Source of the DNA: an uncultured Alphaproteobacteria bacterium
GTDB taxonomy: Bacteria > Pseudomonadota > Alphaproteobacteria > RF32 > CAG-239
Reading direction: 5' to 3'
DNA: 64,000 nt
Assembly (NCBI GenBank): GCA_934277545.1
Contig: CAKQUG010000004.1
Span: 1-64,000 of the forward strand
In this document: piece after piece, positions 8,629 to 17,376 of the stretch
Position numbering within the stretch: the stretch's first letter is position 1
Layout: each line of letters begins with the position of its first letter
Made by a program: the position numbers and the translations under genes
The notes under the pieces: generated by a model
What the model saw: only the letters and a program-made list of their open reading frames with translations
Database searches by the model: none
Told to the model about the DNA's origin: nothing

Positions 8629-8775
8629 TTACGGCTTAAAACTCAAAGAAATGGTGCAGGCGCTGCCGGTGTTGCAGCTGCTGCAGACATCATAAAATTC
8701 GCGTACGCCTAACATTTCAATCATGCTTCTACCAACTTCGCCTTGTCTTTCGTCATTGCAAGCGCAGCGAAGCAA
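8629..8775 (-). pseudogene. Collapsed prepilin gene (two ends fused)
   Basis: On the minus strand the frame reads RQGEVGRSMIEMLGV and then passes directly into REFYDVCSSCNTGSACTISL and a stop at 8629-8631. The first part is the prepilin cleavage motif; the second resembles the Cys-rich C-terminal tail of the intact prepilins (such as CDYCTKESGKPCGLIL). Nearly all of the hydrophobic helix and the globular domain are missing, as if removed by an in-frame deletion. Possible starts are TTG at 8775 or the motif's own ATG at 8724. Most likely a deletion remnant. Confidence 0.55.
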
Positions 8776-8776
8776 T
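8755..8776. repeat. Short palindromic element
   Basis: ATTGC (8755-8759) and GCAAT (8772-8776) flank AAGCGCAGCGAA. The sequence resembles the dispersed palindromic elements of the CATTGCGAGC...GCAATCC type seen in many bacterial genomes. It overlaps the 5' part of the collapsed prepilin frame. Only one copy was noticed in the window, so membership of a repeat family is inferred. Confidence 0.4.
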
Positions 8777-8978
8777 CCGGTAATATCTGTAATAACTCTT
8801 GTGCTTTGGTCTTAGAATTTTAGGTATTTTATGAATGTTCGGCAGAGGGCAAAAGAAGTCTTGTGATTTAGTTTATACATAAGACATTTTTATAAATGTG
8901 GATAGTTGCCGTTATTTTGTTATCAAAGCGCAAAAAGTATATTATAGAGCAAGTATCGGACTAAATTATGAGGGACTT

Positions 8979-10649
8979 ATGAGAAAAATTTTTAGCAAAA
9001 TTGTGGCTTTTTTACCAAGATTAAAATATAACGCTTTAATGGGAATTTTGTTTGCAGTTTTGGTGGTGTCGCCGGACTATTTGTTTATGGCGGTTTTGCC
9101 TAATATAATCTATTTGACCGACGTTGTGTTTTTGCTGGTGATGTTTGCTTTCGGCTTTTTTCTCTCGCTTGCCGGAGTGTGGGTTTATGCTCTTTGCTGC
9201 ATGCTTTTTATTTTTATGCAGACCATTCAGCTGGGGCATATCGCTTATTTTTCCCGTCCGATAAATCCGCTGGATATAGGCAAGGTTTTTGATGAGTTTG
9301 ATGATATTTATTCTGCCGGAATATCCGGTGCTGATGATTTTTGGTTTGTTCCGATTGCAGCGGCGCTGCCGTTTTTAATTTTGCTGTTTATGGAGTTTAA
9401 GTGGCGGAAAAAATTGTATTTTTCGTTTGTCGGAATTTTGGCGGTTATCGTTTTTTTAGGCGTAAAGCCGGAGCGGGCAACTCGCCGCGGATTACATTCT
9501 TTCTTACCGCCGGAAACACGCTATTCCATTCATAATTCGATAAATTCTTTTTCTTTTTACGCTGTGCACGGGGCGGACAGCAAGAATATTCATGATATTG
9601 TGCCGCAGAATTTTTATTTGCCTTACAAGGTGGAAAAACTGCCGGAATCATCACAGCTGGTGGTGCTGATTATGGGAGAAAGCACCAGCGCCGATAAAAT
9701 GCACTTGTTTAATCCTGATGCGCGTCCGACCACGCCGCAACTGGATAAAATGAAAGATGAAAGCGGTTTTGCCTATAGCGTGGCAATTTCCGGAGCTGTT
9801 TCCACTCACTCATCGCTGCCGATTTTTTTCAATATGATGAAAGAGCCGGGAAATGTTCAAAAGCTGGAAACAGAAGACACAAATTTGTTCCGTATGGCAA
9901 AAGAAAACGGATTTAAAACCTATTTTTATTCGGCGTATGATATGAAACAAACCAATCTTATCGGCGTGCGCTATATTGATGAAATAATTACTTCCGAGCA
10001 TAATCCGCGCAAATTCAAACGTAAAAAAGAAGATTTGCTGCTGAAAATGTTTAAAAAACTGGATTTGAAAAACGGTAAAAATTTTGTGGTTCTGAATTTT
10101 AAGAGCGTGCATTCGCCATACGAAGAAAACTATGCAAATCATCCGGAATTTGATGTGTTTAAGCCCAAAGATTCCAGCCGTTTTGAAGAGGAAAATGCGG
10201 CTTATGAAAACGCAATTTTATATATTGACAGCATATTGGGGCAGCTTTTGGCGGAATTTAAGCGCTTAAATGTGCCGAATTCGCAGTTTATTTTTACTTC
10301 CGACCATGGAGAGATGCTGGGCTTCCCGGATGGACGCTACGGGCATAATCAGCTGGTAATGGAAGATATGCGCGTGCCGTTTTTTATCTATAGTTCGGAC
10401 GGAAAAGTACCGGTTTTGCCGAACGGAGTGATTTCTCACTATGAAATCTCGGAATTGGCAGCGCAATATTTGGGATATAGGGTAATAAATCCTAATTATG
10501 AAAACAATGTGTTTTTTGTGCATGGAAATAATTTATTTGAAGAATATCAGTTTATAGAATATCAGCGGCAAAACGGGAAGTTGAAAGAAATTCTTAAAGA
10601 CGAAGTGGAAAACTTTATTCGCGGAAAAAAGAAAGAGAAGGCAGAATGA
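8979..10649 (+). CDS. Phosphoethanolamine transferase-like sulfatase-fold protein
   Basis: Membrane-anchored alkaline-phosphatase-superfamily enzyme of 556 residues. Several N-terminal helices (about residues 15-170) precede a periplasmic catalytic domain with GESTSADKM, where the Thr/Ser is the probable nucleophile, RPTTPQLDKM, and the metal-binding TSDHGEMLG and YGHN near the end. This arrangement is that of EptA-type enzymes that add phosphoethanolamine to lipid A or other envelope glycans. The ATG at 8979 is preferred because GAGGG lies just upstream; the frame is open to 8898. Its stop overlaps the tcdA start, so the two are coupled. The exact acceptor is unknown. Confidence 0.8.
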   Translation: MRKIFSKIVAFLPRLKYNALMGILFAVLVVSPDYLFMAVLPNIIYLTDVVFLLVMFAFGFFLSLAGVWVYALCCMLFIFMQTIQLGHIAYFSRPINPLDIGKVFDEFDDIYSAGISGADDFWFVPIAAALPFLILLFMEFKWRKKLYFSFVGILAVIVFLGVKPERATRRGLHSFLPPETRYSIHNSINSFSFYAVHGADSKNIHDIVPQNFYLPYKVEKLPESSQLVVLIMGESTSADKMHLFNPDARPTTPQLDKMKDESGFAYSVAISGAVSTHSSLPIFFNMMKEPGNVQKLETEDTNLFRMAKENGFKTYFYSAYDMKQTNLIGVRYIDEIITSEHNPRKFKRKKEDLLLKMFKKLDLKNGKNFVVLNFKSVHSPYEENYANHPEFDVFKPKDSSRFEEENAAYENAILYIDSILGQLLAEFKRLNVPNSQFIFTSDHGEMLGFPDGRYGHNQLVMEDMRVPFFIYSSDGKVPVLPNGVISHYEISELAAQYLGYRVINPNYENNVFFVHGNNLFEEYQFIEYQRQNGKLKEILKDEVENFIRGKKKEKAE

Positions 10650-11356
10650 TTACTCAATTTTCTCGTACAGAATTATTGATTGGCGCTGACGGGGTGGAAA
10701 AACTTAAAAATTCGCGCGTGGCGGTGTTCGGACTGGGTGGTGTCGGTGGCTATGTGGCAGAAGCGCTGGCCAGAGCCGGAGTAGGGACTTTGGATTTGAT
10801 TGATAACGACACAGTGAGTTTAAGTAATATAAACCGGCAGATTTTGGCATTACATTCCACAATCGGTTTGCCGAAAACCGAGGCGGCAAAACAGCGGCTT
10901 GCCGACATCAATCCGAATTTGAAAATTGTTTGCCATAATTGTTTTTATTTGCCGGAAACGGCTGATGATTTTGATTTCAGACAATATGATTATGTGGCGG
11001 ATGCAATTGACACGGTTGCCGGTAAAATAGCTTTGGTGCAGCGGGCAACGGAAGCAAATACGCCGATTATTTGCGCGATGGGGGCCGGAAATAAGCTGAA
11101 CGCCGGTGGTTTTAAAGTGGCTGATATAAGTAAAACAGCCGTGTGTCCGTTGGCAAAAGTTATGCGTCGGGAATTGCGCAAACGCGGTATAGAACATTTT
11201 AAGGTGGTATATTCCGAGGAGCCGGCTTTGACACCTTTGGGTTCGGCTGAAGACGGCAACAAGCGCCAAACTCCGGGAAGTATGTCGTATGTTCCGGCGG
11301 TTGCCGGGCTGTTGATGGCCGGGGAAATTATCCGCGATTTATTGGAAAAAAACTAA
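10646..11356 (+). CDS. tcdA: tRNA threonylcarbamoyladenosine dehydratase
   Basis: E1-like ATP-dependent enzyme that cyclises t6A37 to ct6A in tRNAs reading ANN codons; 236 residues. ThiF-fold motifs: FGLGGVGGYVAEALARAG (nucleotide loop), DNDTVSLSNINRQ and the adenylation segment. A conserved region after it includes MGAGNKLN, KVVYSEEPA and TPGSMSYVP, which separates TcdA from MoeB and ThiF. It lacks the CXXC zinc pairs of MoeB. Overlaps the preceding gene by 4 bases. Confidence 0.92.
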   Translation: MITQFSRTELLIGADGVEKLKNSRVAVFGLGGVGGYVAEALARAGVGTLDLIDNDTVSLSNINRQILALHSTIGLPKTEAAKQRLADINPNLKIVCHNCFYLPETADDFDFRQYDYVADAIDTVAGKIALVQRATEANTPIICAMGAGNKLNAGGFKVADISKTAVCPLAKVMRRELRKRGIEHFKVVYSEEPALTPLGSAEDGNKRQTPGSMSYVPAVAGLLMAGEIIRDLLEKN

Positions 11357-11550
11357 AAAAAAGAAGCGGCTGATTTAATATAAAGGAGACGTATTAGTTG
11401 TTTAGGTTGTTCTGCGGCGGTGTAAATGTGGCTTCAGAATAACGGAAAAATGTCGGTTAGCCAAGCCGGTAAATAGTTTTAACAGATATGATGTTTTTAT
11501 CAAAACTCAATCGGTTAAGTCGATTTGAGTATAATATTTTTTTTGCAATC

Positions 11551-11579
11551 TTGACAAAATGTTAAAGCGGTATTATTCT
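11551..11579 (+). promoter_or_regulatory. Sigma-70-type promoter
   Basis: TTGACA at 11551-11556 and TATTCT at 11574-11579, spaced 17 bases, about 40 bases ahead of the ATG at 11621. It is the best match in the gap between tcdA and the next gene. Confidence 0.6.
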
Positions 11580-11620
11580 AAAAGTGTTAACTTATTATTG
11601 TAAACTTAAATCATTTTTTT

Positions 11621-12793
11621 ATGACAATTATTGGAAATTTGGTGTCAGGAGATTCAAAGGTTATTGAAGTTCCGGAGGCAAAAAACTTTCTTGGTGCGTT
11701 AGTTGATGGTGTAAAGAAAAAAGCCATAAGCGAGGCACTTACAAATAGAGAGTCTTTTTTAAAGAAAATCTCTTACAACAAGAAGGCATGGATACGTGAT
11801 GAAATTTCAAAATCTATGCCGGTTGCACGCCGCTGGGCTGTTGAGCGTATGCAAAATGGTGAGGATTTCGGCGATTTTGAAGACGAAATCTTGAATATTG
11901 ACTCTATTGAGCGCCGCTTGTATTCTGATATGCAGCAGACGTTTCTTAAGCATGTAGACATTCACGGCTATGATAAAAAGGCCGCGATATTTGTTGAAAA
12001 GCTGGAGAAAATAACAGAGTTCAATCACAATGAGTATAACAAGCTGTTGAGCGAAATGCGCAAGAGTTTTGTTAAAAACAACGATCACTCATTGGAGTAT
12101 CTTATCAGTAAAACGACAGAGTTTGTCCGCAAGATAAATGAAATCGGCCGCGCTGCGTACGAGATGCTCAAAGAAGGCAAACAGCCGGATTTTTCACGAT
12201 GGAGCGCCAAAATGGTGTTGCAGGATGCTGTGTTTGAAGAAAACAAACAGTTCCTGAAGCAGACACTGAATCATCTTAACTCTATGAAGGTGAACAAGGT
12301 GAAACTCGGCGTGTCGGAGATTCGTCTTTTGCTTAATCAAAAAGACGGATGTCGCCGTGAAAAGCACTATCACAGAGCAGAAGAGTGGATTATATCTATA
12401 TATAACTCTCTGCCGACCGATACCCCTCAGGAAAAGGCCGAGCAGGAGCAAATATATAAGGAAATCTGCGCATTTGTTTATGATATTGTTCCGCTTACCG
12501 GTCGCATCTCGGTTAATATGATTAAATTCATTTTTGACCGAGGTTTTCTCAGTCCGATGAGTCGTGATTTGCTTCTGAAAATCAGACAGCGCATCAATAG
12601 TCTGAGCATGACTCCGTTGTTCCATTTTCCTCTGAAGCGTATGCTGGAAAAGGTATATGCCGATTATCGAGCCGGTGGACTTAATCAGTCTGACTGGTGC
12701 GTGCTGGAGGTGGCTATAGCTTATGAACCAAAATTGGTTTGCACGGAATTGCATAGATTGTATAACAGCAGAATTGCAAAACCGGCAGACTAA
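11621..12793 (+). CDS. Hypothetical alpha-helical protein, 390 aa
   Basis: I do not recognise this family. The protein looks wholly alpha-helical and charged, without signal peptide or membrane helices. It begins MTIIGNLVSGDSKVIEVPEAKNF and has a segment like a helical repeat (HRAEEWIISIYNSLPTDTPQEKAEQEQIYKEI). Codon use is like the neighbouring core genes. It stands alone between its own promoter (11551-11579) and a strong terminator. No good ribosome-binding site precedes the ATG. Confidence 0.65.
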   Translation: MTIIGNLVSGDSKVIEVPEAKNFLGALVDGVKKKAISEALTNRESFLKKISYNKKAWIRDEISKSMPVARRWAVERMQNGEDFGDFEDEILNIDSIERRLYSDMQQTFLKHVDIHGYDKKAAIFVEKLEKITEFNHNEYNKLLSEMRKSFVKNNDHSLEYLISKTTEFVRKINEIGRAAYEMLKEGKQPDFSRWSAKMVLQDAVFEENKQFLKQTLNHLNSMKVNKVKLGVSEIRLLLNQKDGCRREKHYHRAEEWIISIYNSLPTDTPQEKAEQEQIYKEICAFVYDIVPLTGRISVNMIKFIFDRGFLSPMSRDLLLKIRQRINSLSMTPLFHFPLKRMLEKVYADYRAGGLNQSDWCVLEVAIAYEPKLVCTELHRLYNSRIAKPAD

Positions 12794-12808
12794 AAATGAC
12801 ACTATTAA

Positions 12809-12845
12809 AAAAACACCGTTACCTTGGGGTAATGGTGTTTTTTTG
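12809..12845 (+). terminator. Intrinsic terminator
   Basis: AAACACCGTTACC and GGTAATGGTGTTT form a stem around TTGG, followed by a T-run. It lies 15 bases after the 390-aa gene. Confidence 0.9.
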
Positions 12846-12949
12846 TTGTAAATCCTTATTTAAGTAAAACTTTTGTTAAAACAATTATCTGATTTTATTA
12901 AATTAAAATTATCTTTACTTTCAAACAATCTTTAGTTAAAGTGAGTATC

Positions 12950-13145
12950 AGATAGGTAATAGCTTATCTAGGGCGTAGTAACCCTTTACATAAACAGTCG
13001 TTATGCATAAACGACTTAAATTTGTTATGCCGATTTCTGCTTAGAGCGGATGTCGGCTGAATAAGGCTATGAGCTGAATAAGCCGAGCCGTTTGTTTATG
13101 TACGGTTTACTAACATCCGCCCGCCATTTTGGTGGGTTTTGTTTT
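12950..13145 (+). ncRNA. Structured prepilin leader RNA, copy 2
   Basis: Second copy of the element at 1304-1494, again ending just before a prepilin gene. Paired segments: AGATAGG 12950-12956 with CTTATCT 12963-12969; TAGTAACC 12976-12983 with GGTTTACTA 13104-13112 (one bulge); TACATAAAC 12987-12995 with GTTTATGTA 13094-13102; GTCGTT 12997-13002 with AACGAC 13010-13015; GCCGA 13029-13033 with TCGGC 13053-13057; GGCT 13065-13068 with AGCC 13081-13084. The terminator is CCCGCC 13120-13125 with GGTGGG 13131-13136 and TTTTGTTTT. The middle (GCCGATTTCTGCTTAGAGCG, then GATGTCGGCT and GAGCTGAATA) is nearly identical to copy 1, whereas the outer helices differ but keep pairing. GCGGATGT 13046-13053 is complementary to ACATCCGC 13113-13120, so a pseudoknot is possible. 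Confidence 0.7.
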
Positions 13146-13170
13146 AGGTACAATAAACGGAGTTAGAAAT

Positions 13171-13809
13171 ATGTATAAGAATTTTGAAACAGGTCGTTCT
13201 ATGATAGAAATGCTCGGTGTGTTGGCAATAATAGGAGTCCTATCAGTCGGTGGAATTGCCGGTTACTCTAAGTCTATGGAAAAGTTTAAAGTTGATAAAG
13301 CCGTCAGCGAATACAGTTATTTAATTCAAGGTTTGTTGGAACATATAACAGAAATACAGAATCTTTCTTCAGCAGGTGAAACTAATCAAAATTATGATAT
13401 AGCAAATGTTGTTTTTGCTACAAATTTAGTGCCTGAAACTTGGGTAAAAGGAAATGACCCTATTTCTATGCGTGATGCCTGTGGAAATGCTATTAACGTT
13501 TTTTCTCGTAATCAACACCTTGTTATTGATATGTATTTGGGAGGAATTTCTAAAGATGAAGATGGGAATGGCGTGTCTTTATCATTTTCTCCTAAATTTT
13601 GTTTTTCTTTAATGCAAAATGTGGTTAAGCCTTTGTCTTCTGCATTGTTTCGCGTTTTTCTTACATACGGAGAAACATTTTACGGCGATAATGTATGTCG
13701 GCATGATATTAAATGTATACGTAATTTAAGTTTGAGTGAAATGAAACAAACTTGCGATTATTGTACTAAGGAAAGTGGGAAGCCTTGCGGTTTGATTTTA
13801 GAGTTTTAA
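13171..13809 (+). CDS. Type IV prepilin-like protein
   Basis: 212 residues with a short leader, MYKNFETG, then RSMIEMLGVLAIIGVLSVGG: prepilin cleavage site, Glu5 and hydrophobic helix. The body is variable; the tail (EMKQTCDYCTKESGKPCGL) has the CxxC...C pattern of the other prepilin-like sequences here. ATG 13171 is used because CGGAG precedes it by about 8 bases; the longer frame begins inside the leader RNA's terminator. It is unlike the gene at 1522 beyond the two ends, so the two are distant paralogues sharing a leader RNA. Confidence 0.82.
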   Translation: MYKNFETGRSMIEMLGVLAIIGVLSVGGIAGYSKSMEKFKVDKAVSEYSYLIQGLLEHITEIQNLSSAGETNQNYDIANVVFATNLVPETWVKGNDPISMRDACGNAINVFSRNQHLVIDMYLGGISKDEDGNGVSLSFSPKFCFSLMQNVVKPLSSALFRVFLTYGETFYGDNVCRHDIKCIRNLSLSEMKQTCDYCTKESGKPCGLILEF

Positions 13810-14326
13810 CTAAGCTGTTGGTTTTATTGTCAGAAAAGGGATAAGAGCAGGTGTTTTCAATTCGAATCTGTTTAGATTTGAAGCCGATTAAAGGAAATTT
13901 TTATTTAAATTTGTAGTATTTTTTATTTATTAGTAGCCTTGCAGAAAACCCCGTATTTATACGGGGATGAATGTTAATGCGTTAGAATAACGCCGCTCCG
14001 TACAGAAAGTGCGGTTAAACTGCAAGTTTTGTAGCGTTAATAGTATCACCAGTTACTTATGGATATCTATTTTAGGTATATCAGCTATTTCTAAAACTAT
14101 TCTGTTTTCGGCTTTTTCTGAGAAAATATTGAAAAATGTGTATTTATTAACATTTTGAAATGATTAAAGTAAAGTTTGTTATGAATAGATTGTTTAACTA
14201 AATCGTTTATGTTAAAAATTTATCTAATAAAATATTTTATATTATCATATAAGGTTTATAACTTTTAATATTTACTGTATTTTTATACTCAAAAGTATAT
14301 ATATAAAATGTATTAGGAGAATTAAT
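13810..14326. other. Gap of 517 bases with one hairpin
   Basis: No convincing coding frame. A perfect hairpin CCCCGTAT/ATACGGGG occupies 13949-13966; on the minus strand it is followed by TTTTC. A short GCGTT...AACGC pairing lies just after it (around 13980). The last 200 bases are very AT-rich and should hold the promoter of the P-loop ATPase gene, which has AGGAG ahead of its ATG. Confidence 0.5.
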
Positions 14327-15880
14327 ATGGACTTTATACTTAGAAGAAATATGAATATAGGTACCGGCACAGCGGAAAATGATGGTGAATTTTTAACGGA
14401 ATGTTTTTTAAAAACTCCTGAATACTGTTCTATTTTAGATTTTACTGATAAAAAAATGATATTATTGGGACGTACTGGGTGTGGAAAGACGGCACTAATA
14501 AATATGGTAGAAAAAGACGTTAACGTTTTTATACCCATAAAACCTGATACCTTTGCATTACAATATATAAATAATATTCCTTTTGTGAATGCAATGAAAA
14601 GTGAAGGTATCAATTTGGAAGTATTTTATAAATTTCTATGGTTGCATGAAATACTATCAAATATAATTCGCCAATATTTTACCTATAATAAGAAAGATTT
14701 TCTGCAAATATTAGGAGAAAACATTAATAATCCTAGTAGAGTGAAACAATTGAAAAAGTATATAGATGAATATGGAAATATTTTCTTTGAAGAAAAAGGT
14801 GCAGAAAAGTTAACGACTGAAATTGAGAAAAAAATTGCTACGGAAATGGGATATCAAGATTTTCTTAAGATTAGAGGTTCTTTATCTCAGACACAAAAAC
14901 AAGAACTTCAAACAAAAGCAAGTCAATGTATCAATTCAACACAAATAAATCAATTGAAAAATGTTATATACTTATTGAAAGATTATTTGGAAATAAATAA
15001 GCAAAGAAAGATTATTGTGGCAATTGATGATTTAGATCAAAATTGGATTGATGAAGACTCTAAATATAAATTAATTCACGCGTTATTGGACGCAGTTAGA
15101 TTGTTTGTTGATGTACCAAATTTAAAAATACTTGTTGCTATGAGAGCTGATTTATTGGCAAAAACCTGTGAAGTGATGAATAGGCAAAATGAAAAAGATG
15201 ACGCATTTACATTAAAGCTAAATTGGAATAAAAATATGCTATTAGCCATTTTAGATAGTAGAATAAATTATTTGTTTCAAAATAAATATCAAAAAAAAGT
15301 AACAGTCACCTTTAGAGATCTCTTTAATTGTATGATGTCAGAAAATATTCCAGCTTACGAATATATAATTAGTAGAACAATGATGAGACCTCGCGATGCT
15401 ATTAATTTTGTAAATCTATGCATTGCTCATTCTGATGAGAATGCAACAATTACAGCTAATGCTATATATGAGGCAGAAAAAGAGTTTAAATATAATAGAT
15501 TAGATTCACTGAAACACGAATGGGCATATAACTATCCAAATATTGAAGAATATATTAAATCGGTCTATAATTTAGGTAATGAATTTTCATATTCTGATCT
15601 TCTGTTTCATTATGATAGTATAGAAGGAAGTTTATTAGCTTCTAACAAGTTTGATGATCCTATAGTGCAAAAATTTTTATCTTGTCAAAAAGGTGATATG
15701 TATTGCTATGAGGTTAATTTAAAAAGTTTATTAAATGTTCTTTTTACAATAGGTCTTATAGGTATCGTTGATAAGAGCAATAATATAACATATGCTACTC
15801 CTAATAGACCAATGTTGAATGAATTGGATTACAATGGAAATATGAGATTTTCAATACATCCGTTATTTAGAAAAAACTAA
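14327..15880 (+). CDS. P-loop ATPase, Sll1717-like family
   Basis: Cytoplasmic STAND/AAA-like ATPase of 517 residues. It has the family-like opening DGEFLTECFLKTPEYCSIL, Walker A LLGRTGCGKT (about residues 46-55), a Walker B-like IIVAIDDLDQNW (about 224-235), a sensor-like Arg in LVAMRADL and the MMRPRDAINFVNLC segment. The C-terminal third looks like winged-helix plus beta structure. Such ATPases are frequent in defence islands, which fits the company here, but no function is proven. Base composition is much more AT-rich than the core genes. The next gene, 200 bases downstream on the same strand, may belong to the same unit. Confidence 0.7.
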   Translation: MDFILRRNMNIGTGTAENDGEFLTECFLKTPEYCSILDFTDKKMILLGRTGCGKTALINMVEKDVNVFIPIKPDTFALQYINNIPFVNAMKSEGINLEVFYKFLWLHEILSNIIRQYFTYNKKDFLQILGENINNPSRVKQLKKYIDEYGNIFFEEKGAEKLTTEIEKKIATEMGYQDFLKIRGSLSQTQKQELQTKASQCINSTQINQLKNVIYLLKDYLEINKQRKIIVAIDDLDQNWIDEDSKYKLIHALLDAVRLFVDVPNLKILVAMRADLLAKTCEVMNRQNEKDDAFTLKLNWNKNMLLAILDSRINYLFQNKYQKKVTVTFRDLFNCMMSENIPAYEYIISRTMMRPRDAINFVNLCIAHSDENATITANAIYEAEKEFKYNRLDSLKHEWAYNYPNIEEYIKSVYNLGNEFSYSDLLFHYDSIEGSLLASNKFDDPIVQKFLSCQKGDMYCYEVNLKSLLNVLFTIGLIGIVDKSNNITYATPNRPMLNELDYNGNMRFSIHPLFRKN

Positions 15881-16080
15881 GTTCTGTTCTATTATGATGG
15901 AAGTATTTTAGAATTTTGTATTTGTTTATTTGTAATAGATATTTTAGCTATCATAGTTGGATTACTGATAAAACGTGAAAATTAAATTGTTGTAATAATT
16001 TTATATTCATTGATTTTAAACACACTATATCGTAATATATCACTATATATTTCTAAATTTTTGACTGAAAGAAAAAGAGC

Positions 16081-17007
16081 ATGGCACTAAATTTAAGTAA
16101 AACAGTTGTTGATATATTGAAACATAATCCGGATAAGTATTTTACAGCGAGACAACTAGCTGAATGGGTTTGGAACAATAAAAAAGATGAATGTTTAGCT
16201 AAAATGGAAAGAAGTAAAGCTACTGTTGTTCCTATAGATACAGAAGATGCATTGCTTAATCAATTAGTAGCTGAGATAGGCGCATATAAAAAGCGTATTT
16301 TAGCATTGTCCTCTAACGTAAAGATTACAGCGGAACGACCGAGAAAATATTACTATTCAGAAAAAACAGAAATACAAGAAATAAAGGATGCCGAGAAAAT
16401 ATCAAAAACTAATGGACATCCAGAACATGATTCTTACCCACGTTTATGCGAATATCTATATAATGAATTAAATATATATCCTAAAAGAATAGATGAGAGA
16501 AAATCGTCAAATTCAAAAGGTAATAATGGCAATAAATGGTTGCATCCTGATATTGTTGGGTTGAAAAATTTGTCAGATGGTTGGGATAATGATGTTATTT
16601 CTTGTGCAAGTAAACATGCGTTTAATAAGACATCACTTTGGTCATTTGAAGTAAAAATTAAAATTAATTTATCTAATGTAAGAGAATACTTTTTTCAAAC
16701 TGTTTCAAACTCAAGTTGGGCTAATTTTTCGTATCTTGTGGCTCAAACGATTGATGAAAAGGCAATGGATGAACTACGTATATTATGTAGTGGTCATAAT
16801 ATAGGGCTTATTCAGTTAAATTGTGAAAATCCATCTGAAAGTCAGATATTAATACCTGCAATAGAGAAAAAAGAGCTGGATTGGGATATGATTGACCGTA
16901 TTACCAAAGAAAATCCAGATTTCAAAGAATTTGTTAATTTAATTACAGAATTTTATCAAACAGGAAAAATCAAAGAAAGAGATTGGGATATTCTTGAAGA
17001 AAGATAA
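16081..17007 (+). CDS. HARE-HTH / COG2958-like protein
   Basis: 308 residues. The N-terminus (VVDILKHNPDKYFTARQLAEWVW) looks like the HARE-type winged helix found in restriction systems. The C-terminal half (HPDIVGLKNL, SLWSFEVKIKIN, SSWANFSYLVA, LIQLNCENPSESQILIPA) has the shape of a restriction-endonuclease-like fold: D in HPDIVG and the E-x-K of FEVKI are the likely metal-binding residues. I recall such proteins as COG2958 or HrgA-like, often beside restriction-modification genes. It lies just left of the element's attachment site and may work with the ATPase upstream. The nuclease activity is inference. Confidence 0.6.
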   Translation: MALNLSKTVVDILKHNPDKYFTARQLAEWVWNNKKDECLAKMERSKATVVPIDTEDALLNQLVAEIGAYKKRILALSSNVKITAERPRKYYYSEKTEIQEIKDAEKISKTNGHPEHDSYPRLCEYLYNELNIYPKRIDERKSSNSKGNNGNKWLHPDIVGLKNLSDGWDNDVISCASKHAFNKTSLWSFEVKIKINLSNVREYFFQTVSNSSWANFSYLVAQTIDEKAMDELRILCSGHNIGLIQLNCENPSESQILIPAIEKKELDWDMIDRITKENPDFKEFVNLITEFYQTGKIKERDWDILEER

Positions 17008-17376
17008 TTTCTTTCTATATCTTATATATAATATTAAATTTCCTAACTCCTTGAAAGTGTTAGATTTTGGATGAAATTAGTTTGAAGATTATCCTGTGTA
17101 AGGCATGTTTTGTGCTAATCTTCGAACTAGCTTAAGTGTTTGTAAATAAAAGAAAAAAGCCACCTTAAAAGGTGGCTTATCTGTTGTGGCTGGAGTGAGC
17201 TTGCAATACACGGACTAGATTATGATGATTTATATATAATTGTATAAATAAAAAGATTAATATTGATTTTATAATTGAAAATATATACCATTCGGATAGA
17301 TAGCATAATTTCAATATAGAAAATGAGCAATGTATAAAGAAAAATTTTATCAAATATAAACATAGGATTGTACTGA
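17008..17376. other. Left boundary gap of the integrated element
   Basis: No gene seen in 369 bases. It contains the left attachment repeat (17139-17193), and ACACGGACTAG at 17208-17218, which also occurs at 40529-40538 near the right end. The rest is AT-rich and should hold the promoter of the next gene. Confidence 0.6.
17139..17193. repeat. Left attachment site (attL), copy of tRNA-Gln 3' end
   Basis: The 34 bases 17152-17185 are identical to 40561-40594, which form the terminator of tRNA-Gln. After one mismatch both copies continue TGGCTGG, the complement of the tRNA 3' end CCAGCCA, and then diverge. To the left the similarity fades through TTGTAAATAAA. This is the expected structure of a displaced tRNA 3' end at the far side of an integrated element. 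Confidence 0.75.
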
